10,304 nt of DNA, from positions 1 through 10,304 of the forward strand of contig JAGHDS010000335.1 in the NCBI GenBank assembly GCA_021159845.1. The letters are read 5' to 3'. Below are positions 1 to 9,679 of this stretch, in pieces (the first letter of the stretch is position 1; each line of letters starts with the position of its first letter). The DNA is from Anaerolineae bacterium. Its GTDB lineage: Bacteria > Chloroflexota > Anaerolineae > DUEN01. The notes beneath the pieces are model-generated. The model searched no databases. It was not told where the DNA came from and worked only from the letters and a program-made list of their open reading frames with translations. The translations under genes and the position numbers were made by a program.

Positions 1-90
1 ACGCCGACCCCCACAATGACCCCAACGCCTACCAATACGCCAACACCAACACCGTCGCCGACGCCTACTTATACACCGACGCCCACTGAA
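1..90 (+). repeat. Low-complexity ACN-CCN (Thr-Pro) coding repeat
   Basis: Degenerate hexanucleotide repeat made of Thr and Pro codons, coding for the stalk of the partial surface protein. Third positions vary (acg, aca, acc, act with ccg, ccc, cca, cct), so the repeat is kept at the protein level rather than as an exact DNA repeat. The left edge is set by the window. Confidence 0.8.
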
Positions 91-135
91 GTGCCGTGGA
101 TGGATCTTTACCTGCCGCTTATGCTTGTTGAATAA
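1..135 (+). CDS. C-terminal end of a secreted Thr/Pro-rich surface protein (5' partial)
   Basis: Only the last 44 codons are in the window, read in frame 1 and ending in TAA at 133-135. The first 29 or so residues are a low-complexity Thr-Pro stalk (TPTPT units with occasional Asn, Met, Ser and Tyr). The protein then ends in EVPWMDLYLPLMLVE. A Thr-Pro stalk followed by a short hydrophobic YLPL-type tail is a C-terminal pattern I associate with exported cell-surface proteins of Chloroflexota; its role (retention or sorting) is not established as far as I know. The catalytic or binding part lies upstream of the window, so no function can be assigned. A strong hairpin 36 bases after the stop separates this transcription unit from the downstream operon. 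Reading frame and stop are certain; the surface location is inferred from composition. Confidence 0.8.
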   Translation, partial: TPTPTMTPTPTNTPTPTPSPTPTYTPTPTEVPWMDLYLPLMLVE

Positions 136-170
136 CAATGTCTCGTTATCAGACTACAGAACATCCGAAG

Positions 171-199
171 ATACGGGCGGAGCAGTGCTCCGCCCGTAT
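171..199 (+). terminator. Hairpin terminator after the surface-protein gene
   Basis: A perfect 13-bp stem (171-183 with 187-199) encloses a 3-nt loop (AGT at 184-186). A short T run (204-207) follows after four bases. The position, 36 bases after the stop codon at 135, suits an intrinsic terminator. The weak T run means it might instead be a 3' mRNA-stabilising hairpin. The stem is palindromic, so it cannot be assigned to a strand by structure alone; only the + strand has an upstream gene here. Confidence 0.75.
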
Positions 200-507
200 C
201 CGCGTTTTGGGACATCGCGGCCTAAGCTCAGAGCTTGGCCTCAGGAACGAGGCCTCGGTTCACCGGGGCCCAGGACATGTTCTTCGACGAGTTGGACCGT
301 ATGGTTCGGCCTCCTCCCTTCCTCCATCCAGGACGCCCACCCCACGCCCGACAGTCGTACCCCTTTCGGCCGATTCCCAGCGGGCGTCGATATCCTCGCA
401 CGGCTTATACTCTTATCAGGCGCCTCCGCCCGCGTGTTTCCCCACTGCCATCTCCTATGTGATGCGGGGGGGGAGGGATCGAAGGCATAGGCCAAGGGGT
501 AAGAGAG
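200..507 (+). other. Gene-free leader upstream of the VWA/tubulin operon
   Basis: I see no credible gene here: the open frames in this stretch lack ribosome sites and resemble nothing known. Visible elements are: a second imperfect hairpin at 219-240 (GGCC plus AAGCT pairing with AGCTT plus GGCC, with one bulged T), without a T run; a TATACT hexamer at 406-411 that could be a -10 box but lacks a good -35; an 8-base G run at 466-473; and a purine-rich ribosome site (AAGGGG at 494-499), 8 bases before the ATG of the next gene. The operon promoter most likely lies in this stretch, but I cannot fix it. Confidence 0.5.
406..411 (+). promoter_or_regulatory. Possible -10 box for the operon
   Basis: TATACT matches the sigma70 -10 consensus at five of six positions and lies about 97 bases upstream of the VWA start codon. 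No acceptable -35 hexamer is found 16-18 bases upstream (that region reads GGCGTC). This is a weak candidate, offered because the operon needs a promoter between the terminator and position 508. Confidence 0.25.
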
Positions 508-3500
508 ATGGGACTTATTCACAAACGTTTATGGGCCGTCGCGTTACTAGTGGTGGTGATCCTGTGGCCGGGGACGCGCGCGTATGCCCAGCAAACACCC
601 CAAAATAATCCGACTGGCCCTTTGGATGTGGTATTGCTCATCGACGACTCCGGCAGCATGAGCGATCGATGGGCCGGTGGACGACGTCCTCCCAATGATC
701 CCGATGGTTTGCGACACAGCGCGGCCCGGCTGTTCATCGACTTAGCTCGGCCGGGCGACCGCATAGCTGTCATCTCATTTCACACCACCCCGACCGGTTA
801 TGGCGCCGCCGCGAACGGTGGCTTTGACGTGATCTCCGATCAGGCGTCCAGGGATCGGCTGAAAGCGGACATTGTGCAGCCCACTGAACCAGCAGATCCG
901 ATGGAGCGACTCACAGATATGCGTCTGGCGCTGCGCATGGCCCAGGACATCCTGCGTAAGAACCGCACGGGCAACCCGCAGTTCATTGTCTTCCTGACCG
1001 ATGGACGACCCTACCCTCCCGAGCAGCGACCGGAACTGTTCCAGGTGATCTCGGAACTGGGCAAAGAAGGCGTCCCGATCTTCCCCGTCCTTTTGGGCAG
1101 CGACACCGATCCGAAGGTGGCGGAACGTATGGTCGCGGAGACCCAGGGCATAGCCCAGCAGGTGGACAATCCCTCGGAGCTGCTGCGAGCCTATGCCACA
1201 ATCTACTCCTATATCCAGCGAAACCGATATGTGGATATCTTGGATCTGGTGGGTGGGAAGGTCGGCACGGTCAAAACCTGTGAGGACCAGGGCGTGAACA
1301 CGCTCAGCATCGGACTGCCCAAGACGGGTGATACGAACGCTGCCTTCGCTGATTTGACGCATGATGGAACCTCTATTCTCAACATCGACCAACTCAGCAA
1401 TGGAGCCTCCGTGAGCCGGGTGACGGATCGGCATTACGAGATGGTCACCATATCTCACAACAGCCCGCTGGTGGGAGAGTGGGTGGCTCACGCGCTTCAA
1501 GCTGTTGGTGGAAATGGGTTGATCGTCGCCGAGTCGGTGACCACGATTGATCTCGTATATCCACACCCTGCCTCTGCCATCGACTCCACGGCCACGCCGC
1601 GTTTCTATCCGGCGGGCAAGCCCGTGTTCCTGGGCGCGACCGTCCAGCGGTCAGGGACCTTGATTACCGGATTGAAGCTCTCCGCTCAAGCCGAAGGCGT
1701 GCAGTATCCTATGACAGCCAAAGGCCTGACGGAGGACGGATCTCTGTACTGGGTCATCATGCCACCGCAGCCCGGGGTTCAACCTGGCCAACGTACGCGA
1801 GTACGCATTCAAATCGGCGATCAGGTGATGCCGTTGCGGCTGCAAAAGGAGTTCGTCCTGGAGGCGGGGGACTTCCCCTCCCTGGTCGTTGACAGCCCCA
1901 CGGAGCGATCTGACGGGCTGTCGGATGACGGCAAGCTGCGCCTACGAGTGCACTTTGAGGGAGCCAACCTGCCCGCTGAGGCGAAGGTCGAGGCGATCAT
2001 CCAGGATGAGAACACGGGGGCCGTGACGCGCGTTTCGCTCTCCTGCACCAGTGGCGTGTGCGAGGATCGAAGCTTCACTCCCGTGCAGGGACGGCGGTAC
2101 AAGGTGCTGTTCCTCGCCCAGGCCACGACATCGGACGGGGTCGTCTACAATGATTTCGCCGAGGGGCAATTGACCATGCGAGATGCCCTGCGGCTGGAGT
2201 CGCTCCCGCCGATGCTTGACCTGGGTCAAGTGCCGTTGTACCAGGGGTCCGTGAAGCGCGAGATCGCGATCTCCGCTTATACTGAGCAGCCCTTCCAACT
2301 TAAGGCGAGCGTGGAGATTCAATCCGCCACGCCGGGTGTGCGTCCCGGTCATTTAACGGTGAGCCTCGCCCGGCCGACGCATGAGAGTGGTAATCGCTAT
2401 AAGACGACACTGACCTTAAGCGGCTTCGATCAACTTGCCCCTGGCCAATACACCGGGAGCATCGCGTTCAGCGCTGGCAGCAACATTGACGTGCAGCCGT
2501 CGTCGGTACCGCTGAAGTTCAGCATCCCCACGCCGGAGATCCGGCTGACTATGCCTAATTCCGTTGATCTGGGCGAGATCCGAAAGTTGCGCGAGCCACA
2601 TGAGTTCAAGATTCAGGCAGAGTTCACCGAGGGGACGCCTTCCGTAATTGAGGGCACGCTCACGAACCTGACCTCGGATGGCCAGGCTGTGGATACTGGC
2701 CGATTCACCGTGCTGGTGGGCCAACCGGTGCCTCAGGGGGATGGACGCACGTATCTCATCCCCGTCCGGTTCACCGCTCTGGCTCGACCGCCGGCTGGAG
2801 TCTATCGGGGGAACATCGTCTTTACATCTCCTTCCGGGCTCTCCATCGAACCGCGTCAGGTCCAGGTCGTGTTCAGCGTTCCCCAGCCGGAGTTTCTGCT
2901 CTCCCTGGAGAGTGATGTGTTGAACTTCGGTGATGTGACCGATTTCAGCCGGCCGGCCAGTATGCCGATCCACGCGCGCTTGAACTTCATGGATGAGCCG
3001 CCGCACATCGAGGTATCATTGGCCGATGTCAGGCATTCCGGCGGGGACGCCCGGGCCGCCAGTGCCCTGGTGGCGAGTGTAGGCGTGATCCAGCAGGAGG
3101 GGGACGGCTACCGTATGCCGTTACTGCTGAGCGCGGAGGGAGAGGTCCCACCCGGAGTGTATCAGGGGACGATTGTTCTGACATCCCCCGATGATGTTGT
3201 GATCCGCCCGGCGAAGATCAGCTTCACCGTGCGGAAGCTCACCACGGCCCAGGCGTGGGGCAGGCGACTCTCGCCTGTCGGCGCCTTTTTCCGCGATTGG
3301 TTCTGGCCATTACCGCCGATACGCTGGACGGGGTTCGTGGGGTGGCTTGCTTTGTTAGTGCTCATCAATACGGGATTGCGGCTGCGCCCGGCGGCTCCCA
3401 GGGAAGGTGGCGTGGTCATGGTGGACGCTACCGGTGAGATGGTCGCGGTGCCGCGCAGCCGCCCATTGTACCTGGTGATGGGGAAGGATGGGATCGAGTT

Positions 3501-3774
3501 CAGCACGAAGCAGGCGGATCGGGCCCGTGCGCTGGCCGTCATCAATATGGAGCAACGCGTGACGGGCCAGTCCACCCGGGCGAGATGGCAGGCGGTGCTG
3601 CGGGCTAACCCGGTGGCGCCCATGCCAGTGCGGGTGGCCTACTGGCGCCCGGAAACCGGCCGCTGGCGCTTGGTGGGGGAGGCAGGCCGGGCGCTGGCCC
3701 CCGGCACCCGATTCCGCATCCGTCTTGTTGAGAGTGGGGATAAGTATTACTTCCGTTACATGGACGAGTCGTAG
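508..3774 (+). CDS. Secreted, membrane-anchored VWA-domain protein with three Ig-like repeats
   Basis: This 1088-residue protein starts at ATG 508, 8 bases after AAGGGG. Residues 1-27 form a Sec signal peptide (KR, hydrophobic core, cleavage probably after AYA). The VWA domain spans about 38-240, with MIDAS metal-site residues DDSGS (D46, S48, S50), T136 and the LTDG loop with D165. A beta-rich domain follows, including the SPLVGEWV stretch often seen just after VWA domains. Two more beta-rich segments precede three tandem repeats (about 563-676, 677-794, 795-915), each opening with a 'LDLG/NFGDV'-like strand and closing with 'PG-Y-G-I-F' and a Pro-rich hinge. One transmembrane helix (about 940-957) is followed by RLRPAAPR and a tail of about 130 residues, presumably cytosolic. 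Likely role: metal-dependent adhesion or sensing outside the membrane, linked by the tail to the tubulin-like proteins encoded next. The domain calls are firm; the ligand and the link to the neighbours are inferred. Confidence 0.9.
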   Translation: MGLIHKRLWAVALLVVVILWPGTRAYAQQTPQNNPTGPLDVVLLIDDSGSMSDRWAGGRRPPNDPDGLRHSAARLFIDLARPGDRIAVISFHTTPTGYGAAANGGFDVISDQASRDRLKADIVQPTEPADPMERLTDMRLALRMAQDILRKNRTGNPQFIVFLTDGRPYPPEQRPELFQVISELGKEGVPIFPVLLGSDTDPKVAERMVAETQGIAQQVDNPSELLRAYATIYSYIQRNRYVDILDLVGGKVGTVKTCEDQGVNTLSIGLPKTGDTNAAFADLTHDGTSILNIDQLSNGASVSRVTDRHYEMVTISHNSPLVGEWVAHALQAVGGNGLIVAESVTTIDLVYPHPASAIDSTATPRFYPAGKPVFLGATVQRSGTLITGLKLSAQAEGVQYPMTAKGLTEDGSLYWVIMPPQPGVQPGQRTRVRIQIGDQVMPLRLQKEFVLEAGDFPSLVVDSPTERSDGLSDDGKLRLRVHFEGANLPAEAKVEAIIQDENTGAVTRVSLSCTSGVCEDRSFTPVQGRRYKVLFLAQATTSDGVVYNDFAEGQLTMRDALRLESLPPMLDLGQVPLYQGSVKREIAISAYTEQPFQLKASVEIQSATPGVRPGHLTVSLARPTHESGNRYKTTLTLSGFDQLAPGQYTGSIAFSAGSNIDVQPSSVPLKFSIPTPEIRLTMPNSVDLGEIRKLREPHEFKIQAEFTEGTPSVIEGTLTNLTSDGQAVDTGRFTVLVGQPVPQGDGRTYLIPVRFTALARPPAGVYRGNIVFTSPSGLSIEPRQVQVVFSVPQPEFLLSLESDVLNFGDVTDFSRPASMPIHARLNFMDEPPHIEVSLADVRHSGGDARAASALVASVGVIQQEGDGYRMPLLLSAEGEVPPGVYQGTIVLTSPDDVVIRPAKISFTVRKLTTAQAWGRRLSPVGAFFRDWFWPLPPIRWTGFVGWLALLVLINTGLRLRPAAPREGGVVMVDATGEMVAVPRSRPLYLVMGKDGIEFSTKQADRARALAVINMEQRVTGQSTRARWQAVLRANPVAPMPVRVAYWRPETGRWRLVGEAGRALAPGTRFRIRLVESGDKYYFRYMDES

Positions 3775-3817
3775 AGGGTAAATTGGGGTTTTCTCGAACA
3801 CCTGGTAGCGAGTGCGC

Positions 3818-3823
3818 AGGGAG
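3818..3823 (+). promoter_or_regulatory. Ribosome binding site that fixes the tubulin-like start
   Basis: AGGGAG lies 6 bases before ATG 3830. The frame stays open upstream to a GTG at 3812, but that GTG overlaps the ribosome site region and has no good site of its own. ATG 3830 is therefore the preferred start. Confidence 0.75.
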
Positions 3824-3829
3824 TATCCT

Positions 3830-6388
<2,559 letters not shown>

Positions 6389-6440
6389 TCCGAGGACATG
6401 GCTTTGCGTAGATCGGCCTACAGGATCAGCACCATCTACC

Positions 6441-6447
6441 AGGGAGG
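6441..6447 (+). promoter_or_regulatory. Ribosome binding site of the third operon gene
   Basis: AGGGAGG lies 11 bases upstream of ATG 6459, slightly further than usual. A nearer ATG at 6451 is only 3 bases away, is in another frame and stops after 13 codons (TGA 6490-6492), so 6459 is the real start. The decoy ATG could lower or tune initiation, but nothing shows that it does. Confidence 0.6.
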
Positions 6448-6458
6448 AAAATGGAATC

Positions 6459-9377
6459 ATGGGGGCGGCTAGGAACAATCGGGCAACGTTGATCGGCCTG
6501 GGCGGATGGGGATGCCGCGTTCTGGCCCATCTCTGGCCCCGACTGCGGCAAGCGGATGAGCGTCGATCATTGGTCACGCCCGACCTGACGCCGATCCACC
6601 ACGCGGTGAGTTTCGCTCTGGTGATGCCGGACGAAGCCGGCCGCCTGACGATCGCCCAACCGCGCCCGGATCAATGGGATACATCCGAGTTCGCCAGGGC
6701 GTCGTGGTATGCTCTGACCCAGGGACGTGATGAAGGGCCACGAAGTAGCGGCGCCTGGCGTGAGGAGACGTATCGCCGGCTGGAAGACACCCTCGAGGTC
6801 TTGCAGAGTTTTGCCCCGTCTGCCAACCCTCCGCGCATGGGCCGCCAGGCCCTGTTACACACTCTAAGCGCCCATGAGCAAGCCATATCCAGGCAGTTGA
6901 CCTGGCTCATAGATCAGGCGAGGATCGACCGCGGGGAGCCCGCCTCCGAGATTGCTAAGCTTACTATTTATGTTCTCGCCTCACTGGCGGAGGATGTGGC
7001 GTCGGTACTCATCTGGCCGCTGGCCGCGATGATCCGTCAGACAGCTGGAGAGTATACCCCGATTGAGGTTGTAGGCCTCTTCCTCGCGGATACCTTTGCC
7101 TCCTCACCGGATCGTTCATACGAGATGGCCGCTATCCATTTGGCCCTGCAGGAGATGGCCATCCTGGAATCGCCCGATCCAGAGCAGCAGGCCGCTGTGC
7201 GTGAAGCGCTGCCACAGGCTCGCTGGTTAGAGGCCCTGGGCACCCATCCTCTCGATTATCGCTACCTGCTGGGGCGGGAGAAGTTGGGGGGAACTATCGC
7301 CGAGGGCGAGGGCGAGGTCATCACCACGGTAGGGAATGCCCTGGAAGCGTTCCTCGTCTCCGACGCGGACCGATTCCTAAGTGAGCGGCTGGCTCCAGAC
7401 TTACCCACGTTGCAAGGGCTAGGCGGGTACAGCAGCCTGGGGGCGGCCTCGATCTACGTCCCTGTCGGGGTTATGCGCGCACGCAGCCGCGATCAGGTTC
7501 GCCTCCAATTGTTGCAGGAGCAGTTCCTGGCCTCTCCTGTGCCCGAGCAGACTCAGCAGATTGAGCAGCTCGCTAAGACGTTGGGGCGCGATCTCCTCTC
7601 TGTTAAGCAGTTGGAACATGCGTTGGTGGGAGATGGCCCGATTGAGCTGGATGTGGCGTCGTTTGACCCCTCGAAAGGGCCTCTCATTCCCGTCCGGTTG
7701 CGGTATGGGGAGTTGCGTCCGCCTCTCAGTGGCACCGAGGGGCTGGGGCCGGCTGCGCGGCTAGAATCCATTCAGCAACACTTTGCTCAGTTGGAGGGCG
7801 CGCGCCTACCGCGTTGGCGGCAGGAGCTGTTGGTCCGTGCGGGTGTGATTCCAACTCCGGATACGGACGAGGACGCGGGGGAGGCCGCACAGGAGGAGGA
7901 TGAGGAGGCCCATGTTCCACCTCCAGGCCGCACGGCAGCCTATCATCTGTTGGAACAGATGGACCAGATTTTGCTGGATCTGATACGGGAAGGCGGTCGT
8001 GGTGGGTTGCGTATGGCGCTTCAGTGTGCCCAGGCTGTCGCCGAGCAGGTGCAGCGAGATGGCGCCCGGCTTTCCGCTCAGCGGAGCCAGATGGCCATGC
8101 CTCCTACGCTGCGCAATCTGAGTAGCTCCGCCGAGGTGAACCGCCTGACTCGCATCATTGATCGGTGGTTGGCCGTTCAGTCCCGCCCCTGGTGGGTCCT
8201 GTTGGCATCTCTTGTGCTTAGTTTGGTAGCGGCGATCGTGTTGGCGCGCTCTACGGGGATGCGGCCAGGGGAGCTCCAGGCCAGTGGACTCGTTCAGCTC
8301 CTCGCTGGGGCGTTGGTGGCTAGTGGGTTGATCGGCGCGGGGGTTTTGGCCCTGGCTCACTGGCAATTGGAGCATCTGACCGAGCGGCTGATATGGGCCA
8401 AGGCGTCGGTTATCAACCGCCAGTTGAATGATCAGGTTTACGAGCTTACGGTGAGCGCTCATGCGCTGCTGAGGGAAGGGGCCTTGAAGCGTGCTCGTTG
8501 TTTGCAGCGGACGCTGGCCGATCTGGAGGCCGAGCGCGCCCGGCTGGCAGCCGCTCTGGCTCGCCCAATGCGCATGGATGCTTCCTTTGTGCGCATCGCT
8601 ATTTTGGATGATGCGATCTATGATGGGATATGGGCTCGGGCGCAGAGGTGGATTAGTGGGGATGTCACCCCGCGGTTGTGGGCGGGTGAGAGTGATCTTG
8701 TGGACGAACTGCGAGTGGCTTGGGCGGACACTTTAGCGGGGGGGACGGCCGAGCCTGCGCCGGTGCAAGCGGCATGGCGACCTGCTTCGGGGGATGCTGG
8801 CGACGGGGAGATACGTGCTCCCCTCGCCGAGGCCATATCGGCTGCTGTTGCCAGGTATGCTGCGCTGGTGGCGCGCCCTTATCTGCCGCGCGAGGCCAGT
8901 ATCGAATCGTCCCTGATGCGCGTGAGACGGCCGGGCAGTGATGGCCGGGGCGTTGACGTGAGCTGGCAACTTGATGATTTGTGTATGCGCGCTCGTCCCT
9001 TTATCAGTGTGGAGGAGACGGAGGCGGATTCCGGTCCGTTGGTGAGTATCGACATAGCGGCGGTGCCTCCCAGTATGAGCCGTTGGTTGGGGCGGGAGAC
9101 GGGTGCTGCTTTGCACGTTCACCCTGTTCCCTCATCGGACCCGTTCTCGATCACGGTCGTGCGTACATTGCACGGATTATGCGGCGACAGATTGCCGCAG
9201 TTGCGACGCTATGCGGATGCGTTCGAGTACCTGGACGCTGAGGCGCGTAGCCGACTTCTTATCAGCCCTGTATTTATTGAGAAGCAGGCGTCGGCGGCTG
9301 TTGAGACAGCACAGGGGACCGGATGTGAGCCAACGCCTGACGAGACTACTCCTGAGACTTCCTCTCCAGTTGCATGA
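6459..9377 (+). CDS. Membrane-anchored, degenerate tubulin-like paralogue
   Basis: This 972-residue protein is colinear with the preceding tubulin-like protein. It keeps the N-terminal glycine loop (GLGGWG, 13-18), the strand and context before the phosphate loop (IYVLASL, 170-176), a YLLGREKLGG patch (269-278, matching YLIERRNIAG at 272-281), a YSS...VP patch (324-335) and an HGL near the C-terminus (905-907). The GGTGSG loop is replaced by EDVASV (178-183), and the guanine-contact Asn position is Ala225, so normal GTP binding or hydrolysis is unlikely. An acidic linker (about 466-488) occupies the same junction as in the paralogue. Two transmembrane helices follow (about 578-596 and 611-633), then a probable coiled coil (about 635-705) and a soluble C-terminal part. 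The last 25 or so residues are Thr/Pro/Glu-rich. Likely role: membrane anchor or regulatory partner of the active tubulin-like protein. Paralogy is judged by eye. The gene starts 70 bases after the stop of the preceding gene. Confidence 0.8.
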   Translation: MGAARNNRATLIGLGGWGCRVLAHLWPRLRQADERRSLVTPDLTPIHHAVSFALVMPDEAGRLTIAQPRPDQWDTSEFARASWYALTQGRDEGPRSSGAWREETYRRLEDTLEVLQSFAPSANPPRMGRQALLHTLSAHEQAISRQLTWLIDQARIDRGEPASEIAKLTIYVLASLAEDVASVLIWPLAAMIRQTAGEYTPIEVVGLFLADTFASSPDRSYEMAAIHLALQEMAILESPDPEQQAAVREALPQARWLEALGTHPLDYRYLLGREKLGGTIAEGEGEVITTVGNALEAFLVSDADRFLSERLAPDLPTLQGLGGYSSLGAASIYVPVGVMRARSRDQVRLQLLQEQFLASPVPEQTQQIEQLAKTLGRDLLSVKQLEHALVGDGPIELDVASFDPSKGPLIPVRLRYGELRPPLSGTEGLGPAARLESIQQHFAQLEGARLPRWRQELLVRAGVIPTPDTDEDAGEAAQEEDEEAHVPPPGRTAAYHLLEQMDQILLDLIREGGRGGLRMALQCAQAVAEQVQRDGARLSAQRSQMAMPPTLRNLSSSAEVNRLTRIIDRWLAVQSRPWWVLLASLVLSLVAAIVLARSTGMRPGELQASGLVQLLAGALVASGLIGAGVLALAHWQLEHLTERLIWAKASVINRQLNDQVYELTVSAHALLREGALKRARCLQRTLADLEAERARLAAALARPMRMDASFVRIAILDDAIYDGIWARAQRWISGDVTPRLWAGESDLVDELRVAWADTLAGGTAEPAPVQAAWRPASGDAGDGEIRAPLAEAISAAVARYAALVARPYLPREASIESSLMRVRRPGSDGRGVDVSWQLDDLCMRARPFISVEETEADSGPLVSIDIAAVPPSMSRWLGRETGAALHVHPVPSSDPFSITVVRTLHGLCGDRLPQLRRYADAFEYLDAEARSRLLISPVFIEKQASAAVETAQGTGCEPTPDETTPETSSPVA

Positions 9378-9432
9378 CCCCTTGTTGAACTTACCTCCTG
9401 CTTTCGCTGACTGTTGCCTGCTAACCACTGGC

Positions 9433-9438
9433 TATAAT
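9433..9438 (+). promoter_or_regulatory. TATAAT -10-like hexamer at the insertion-fragment edge
   Basis: A perfect TATAAT sits across the left boundary of the insertion fragment. The only -35-like hexamer nearby (TTGCCT, 9414-9419) is 13 bases away, too close for a normal sigma70 promoter. It may have formed a junction promoter with the element; today it has no intact gene to drive. Confidence 0.25.
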
Positions 9439-9580
9439 GGACCCCAAAAACTAGACCACGTGCTAAGGTGAGAGAGAGCAAAATGGAGCACGTGGGGGGA
9501 AATGGCGAACACAAGGAAACATTACAGTGCGGAATCCAAGTTCAAACTGGACATTGGCAGATTTAAGTTCGATAGGTCCC
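9438..9580 (+). mobile_element. Decayed insertion-sequence fragment, probably IS3-like
   Basis: The left edge resembles an IS3-type terminal repeat (TGGACCCCAAAAACTAGACC from 9438), followed 45 bases later by the start of an OrfA-like reading frame (9502). The right part ends in a degenerate inverted copy: the minus strand from about 9579 reads GGACC, then after five mismatches AACT. The heptamer GCTATAA directly abuts the left edge (9431-9437) and recurs at 9586-9592, which could mark a damaged insertion site but is not a clean target duplication. A 9-bp inverted repeat, CCACGTGCT/AGCACGTGG (9456-9464 and 9487-9495), sits between the end and the frame. The family is recalled from the look of the ends and the OrfA start; the exact right boundary is uncertain. 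Confidence 0.4.
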
Positions 9581-9651
9581 TGGTTGCTATAACTCCGATT
9601 CCATGCCACCGAGCTCTCACTCCGATCACATCTTGCTCACCCCAGAGCTGA
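9502..9651 (+). pseudogene. Transposase OrfA remnant, N-terminus only
   Basis: The frame opens with MANTRKHYSAESKFKL, which looks like the first residues of an IS3-family OrfA (a short basic stretch, then YSAE-KFK leading into a helix-turn-helix). A purine-rich GGGGGGAAA precedes the ATG. The resemblance stops at about codon 16 and the frame ends at TGA 9649-9651 after 49 residues, whereas OrfA proteins are usually near 100 residues, and no OrfB follows. The break coincides with AACTGGACA (9545-9553), a motif similar to the element's own end, suggesting deletion or rearrangement between terminal sequences. It is non-functional as a transposase. Confidence 0.45.
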
Positions 9652-9670
9652 ATGCTGAGGATACAGCATT
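9651..9670 (-). terminator. Possible weak terminator of trxA
   Basis: A 7-bp inverted repeat, AATGCTG/CAGCATT, has a 6-nt loop and lies 10 bases beyond the trxA stop on the minus strand. No T run follows on the minus strand. A CATGCTG copy at 9681-9687 could pair competitively. It may be a 3'-end structure rather than a true intrinsic terminator. No separate terminator is visible for the convergent operon. Confidence 0.3.
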
Positions 9671-9679
9671 GGCATCAGC

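Noticed and set aside
1..90. Thr-Pro repeat considered as a CRISPR or other non-coding array
   Set aside because: Units are six bases with no spacers and read as an open Thr-Pro frame to a normal stop; no CRISPR repeat-spacer pattern occurs anywhere in the window.
125..608. Overlapping open frames in the leader between the terminator and the VWA gene
   Set aside because: They have no ribosome site, Arg/Pro/Ser-rich translation typical of non-coding GC-rich DNA, and they run through the terminator or into the VWA signal peptide.
775..1566. Long open frame on the minus strand within the VWA gene (263 codons)
   Set aside because: It lies wholly inside the VWA coding region, has no recognisable protein and no operon context. 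It is a by-product of GC-rich codon use.
3812..3829. GTG start that would lengthen the tubulin-like protein by six residues
   Set aside because: The added codons cover the AGGGAG ribosome site that serves ATG 3830.
6451..6492. A 13-codon frame starting at ATG 6451 just ahead of the pseudo-tubulin gene
   Set aside because: It is only 3 bases from the ribosome site, out of frame, and not credible as a peptide; kept only as a possible decoy start.
7806..8462. Minus-strand open frame of 218 codons inside the pseudo-tubulin gene
   Set aside because: It is antisense to the region encoding the acidic linker and membrane helices. Its Gln/Pro/His-rich composition is what antisense reading of that region gives.
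9456..9495. The 9-bp inverted repeat as a terminator of the tubulin-like operon
   Set aside because: The loop is 22 bases and the stem is followed by G residues instead of T. It fits better as part of the insertion fragment.
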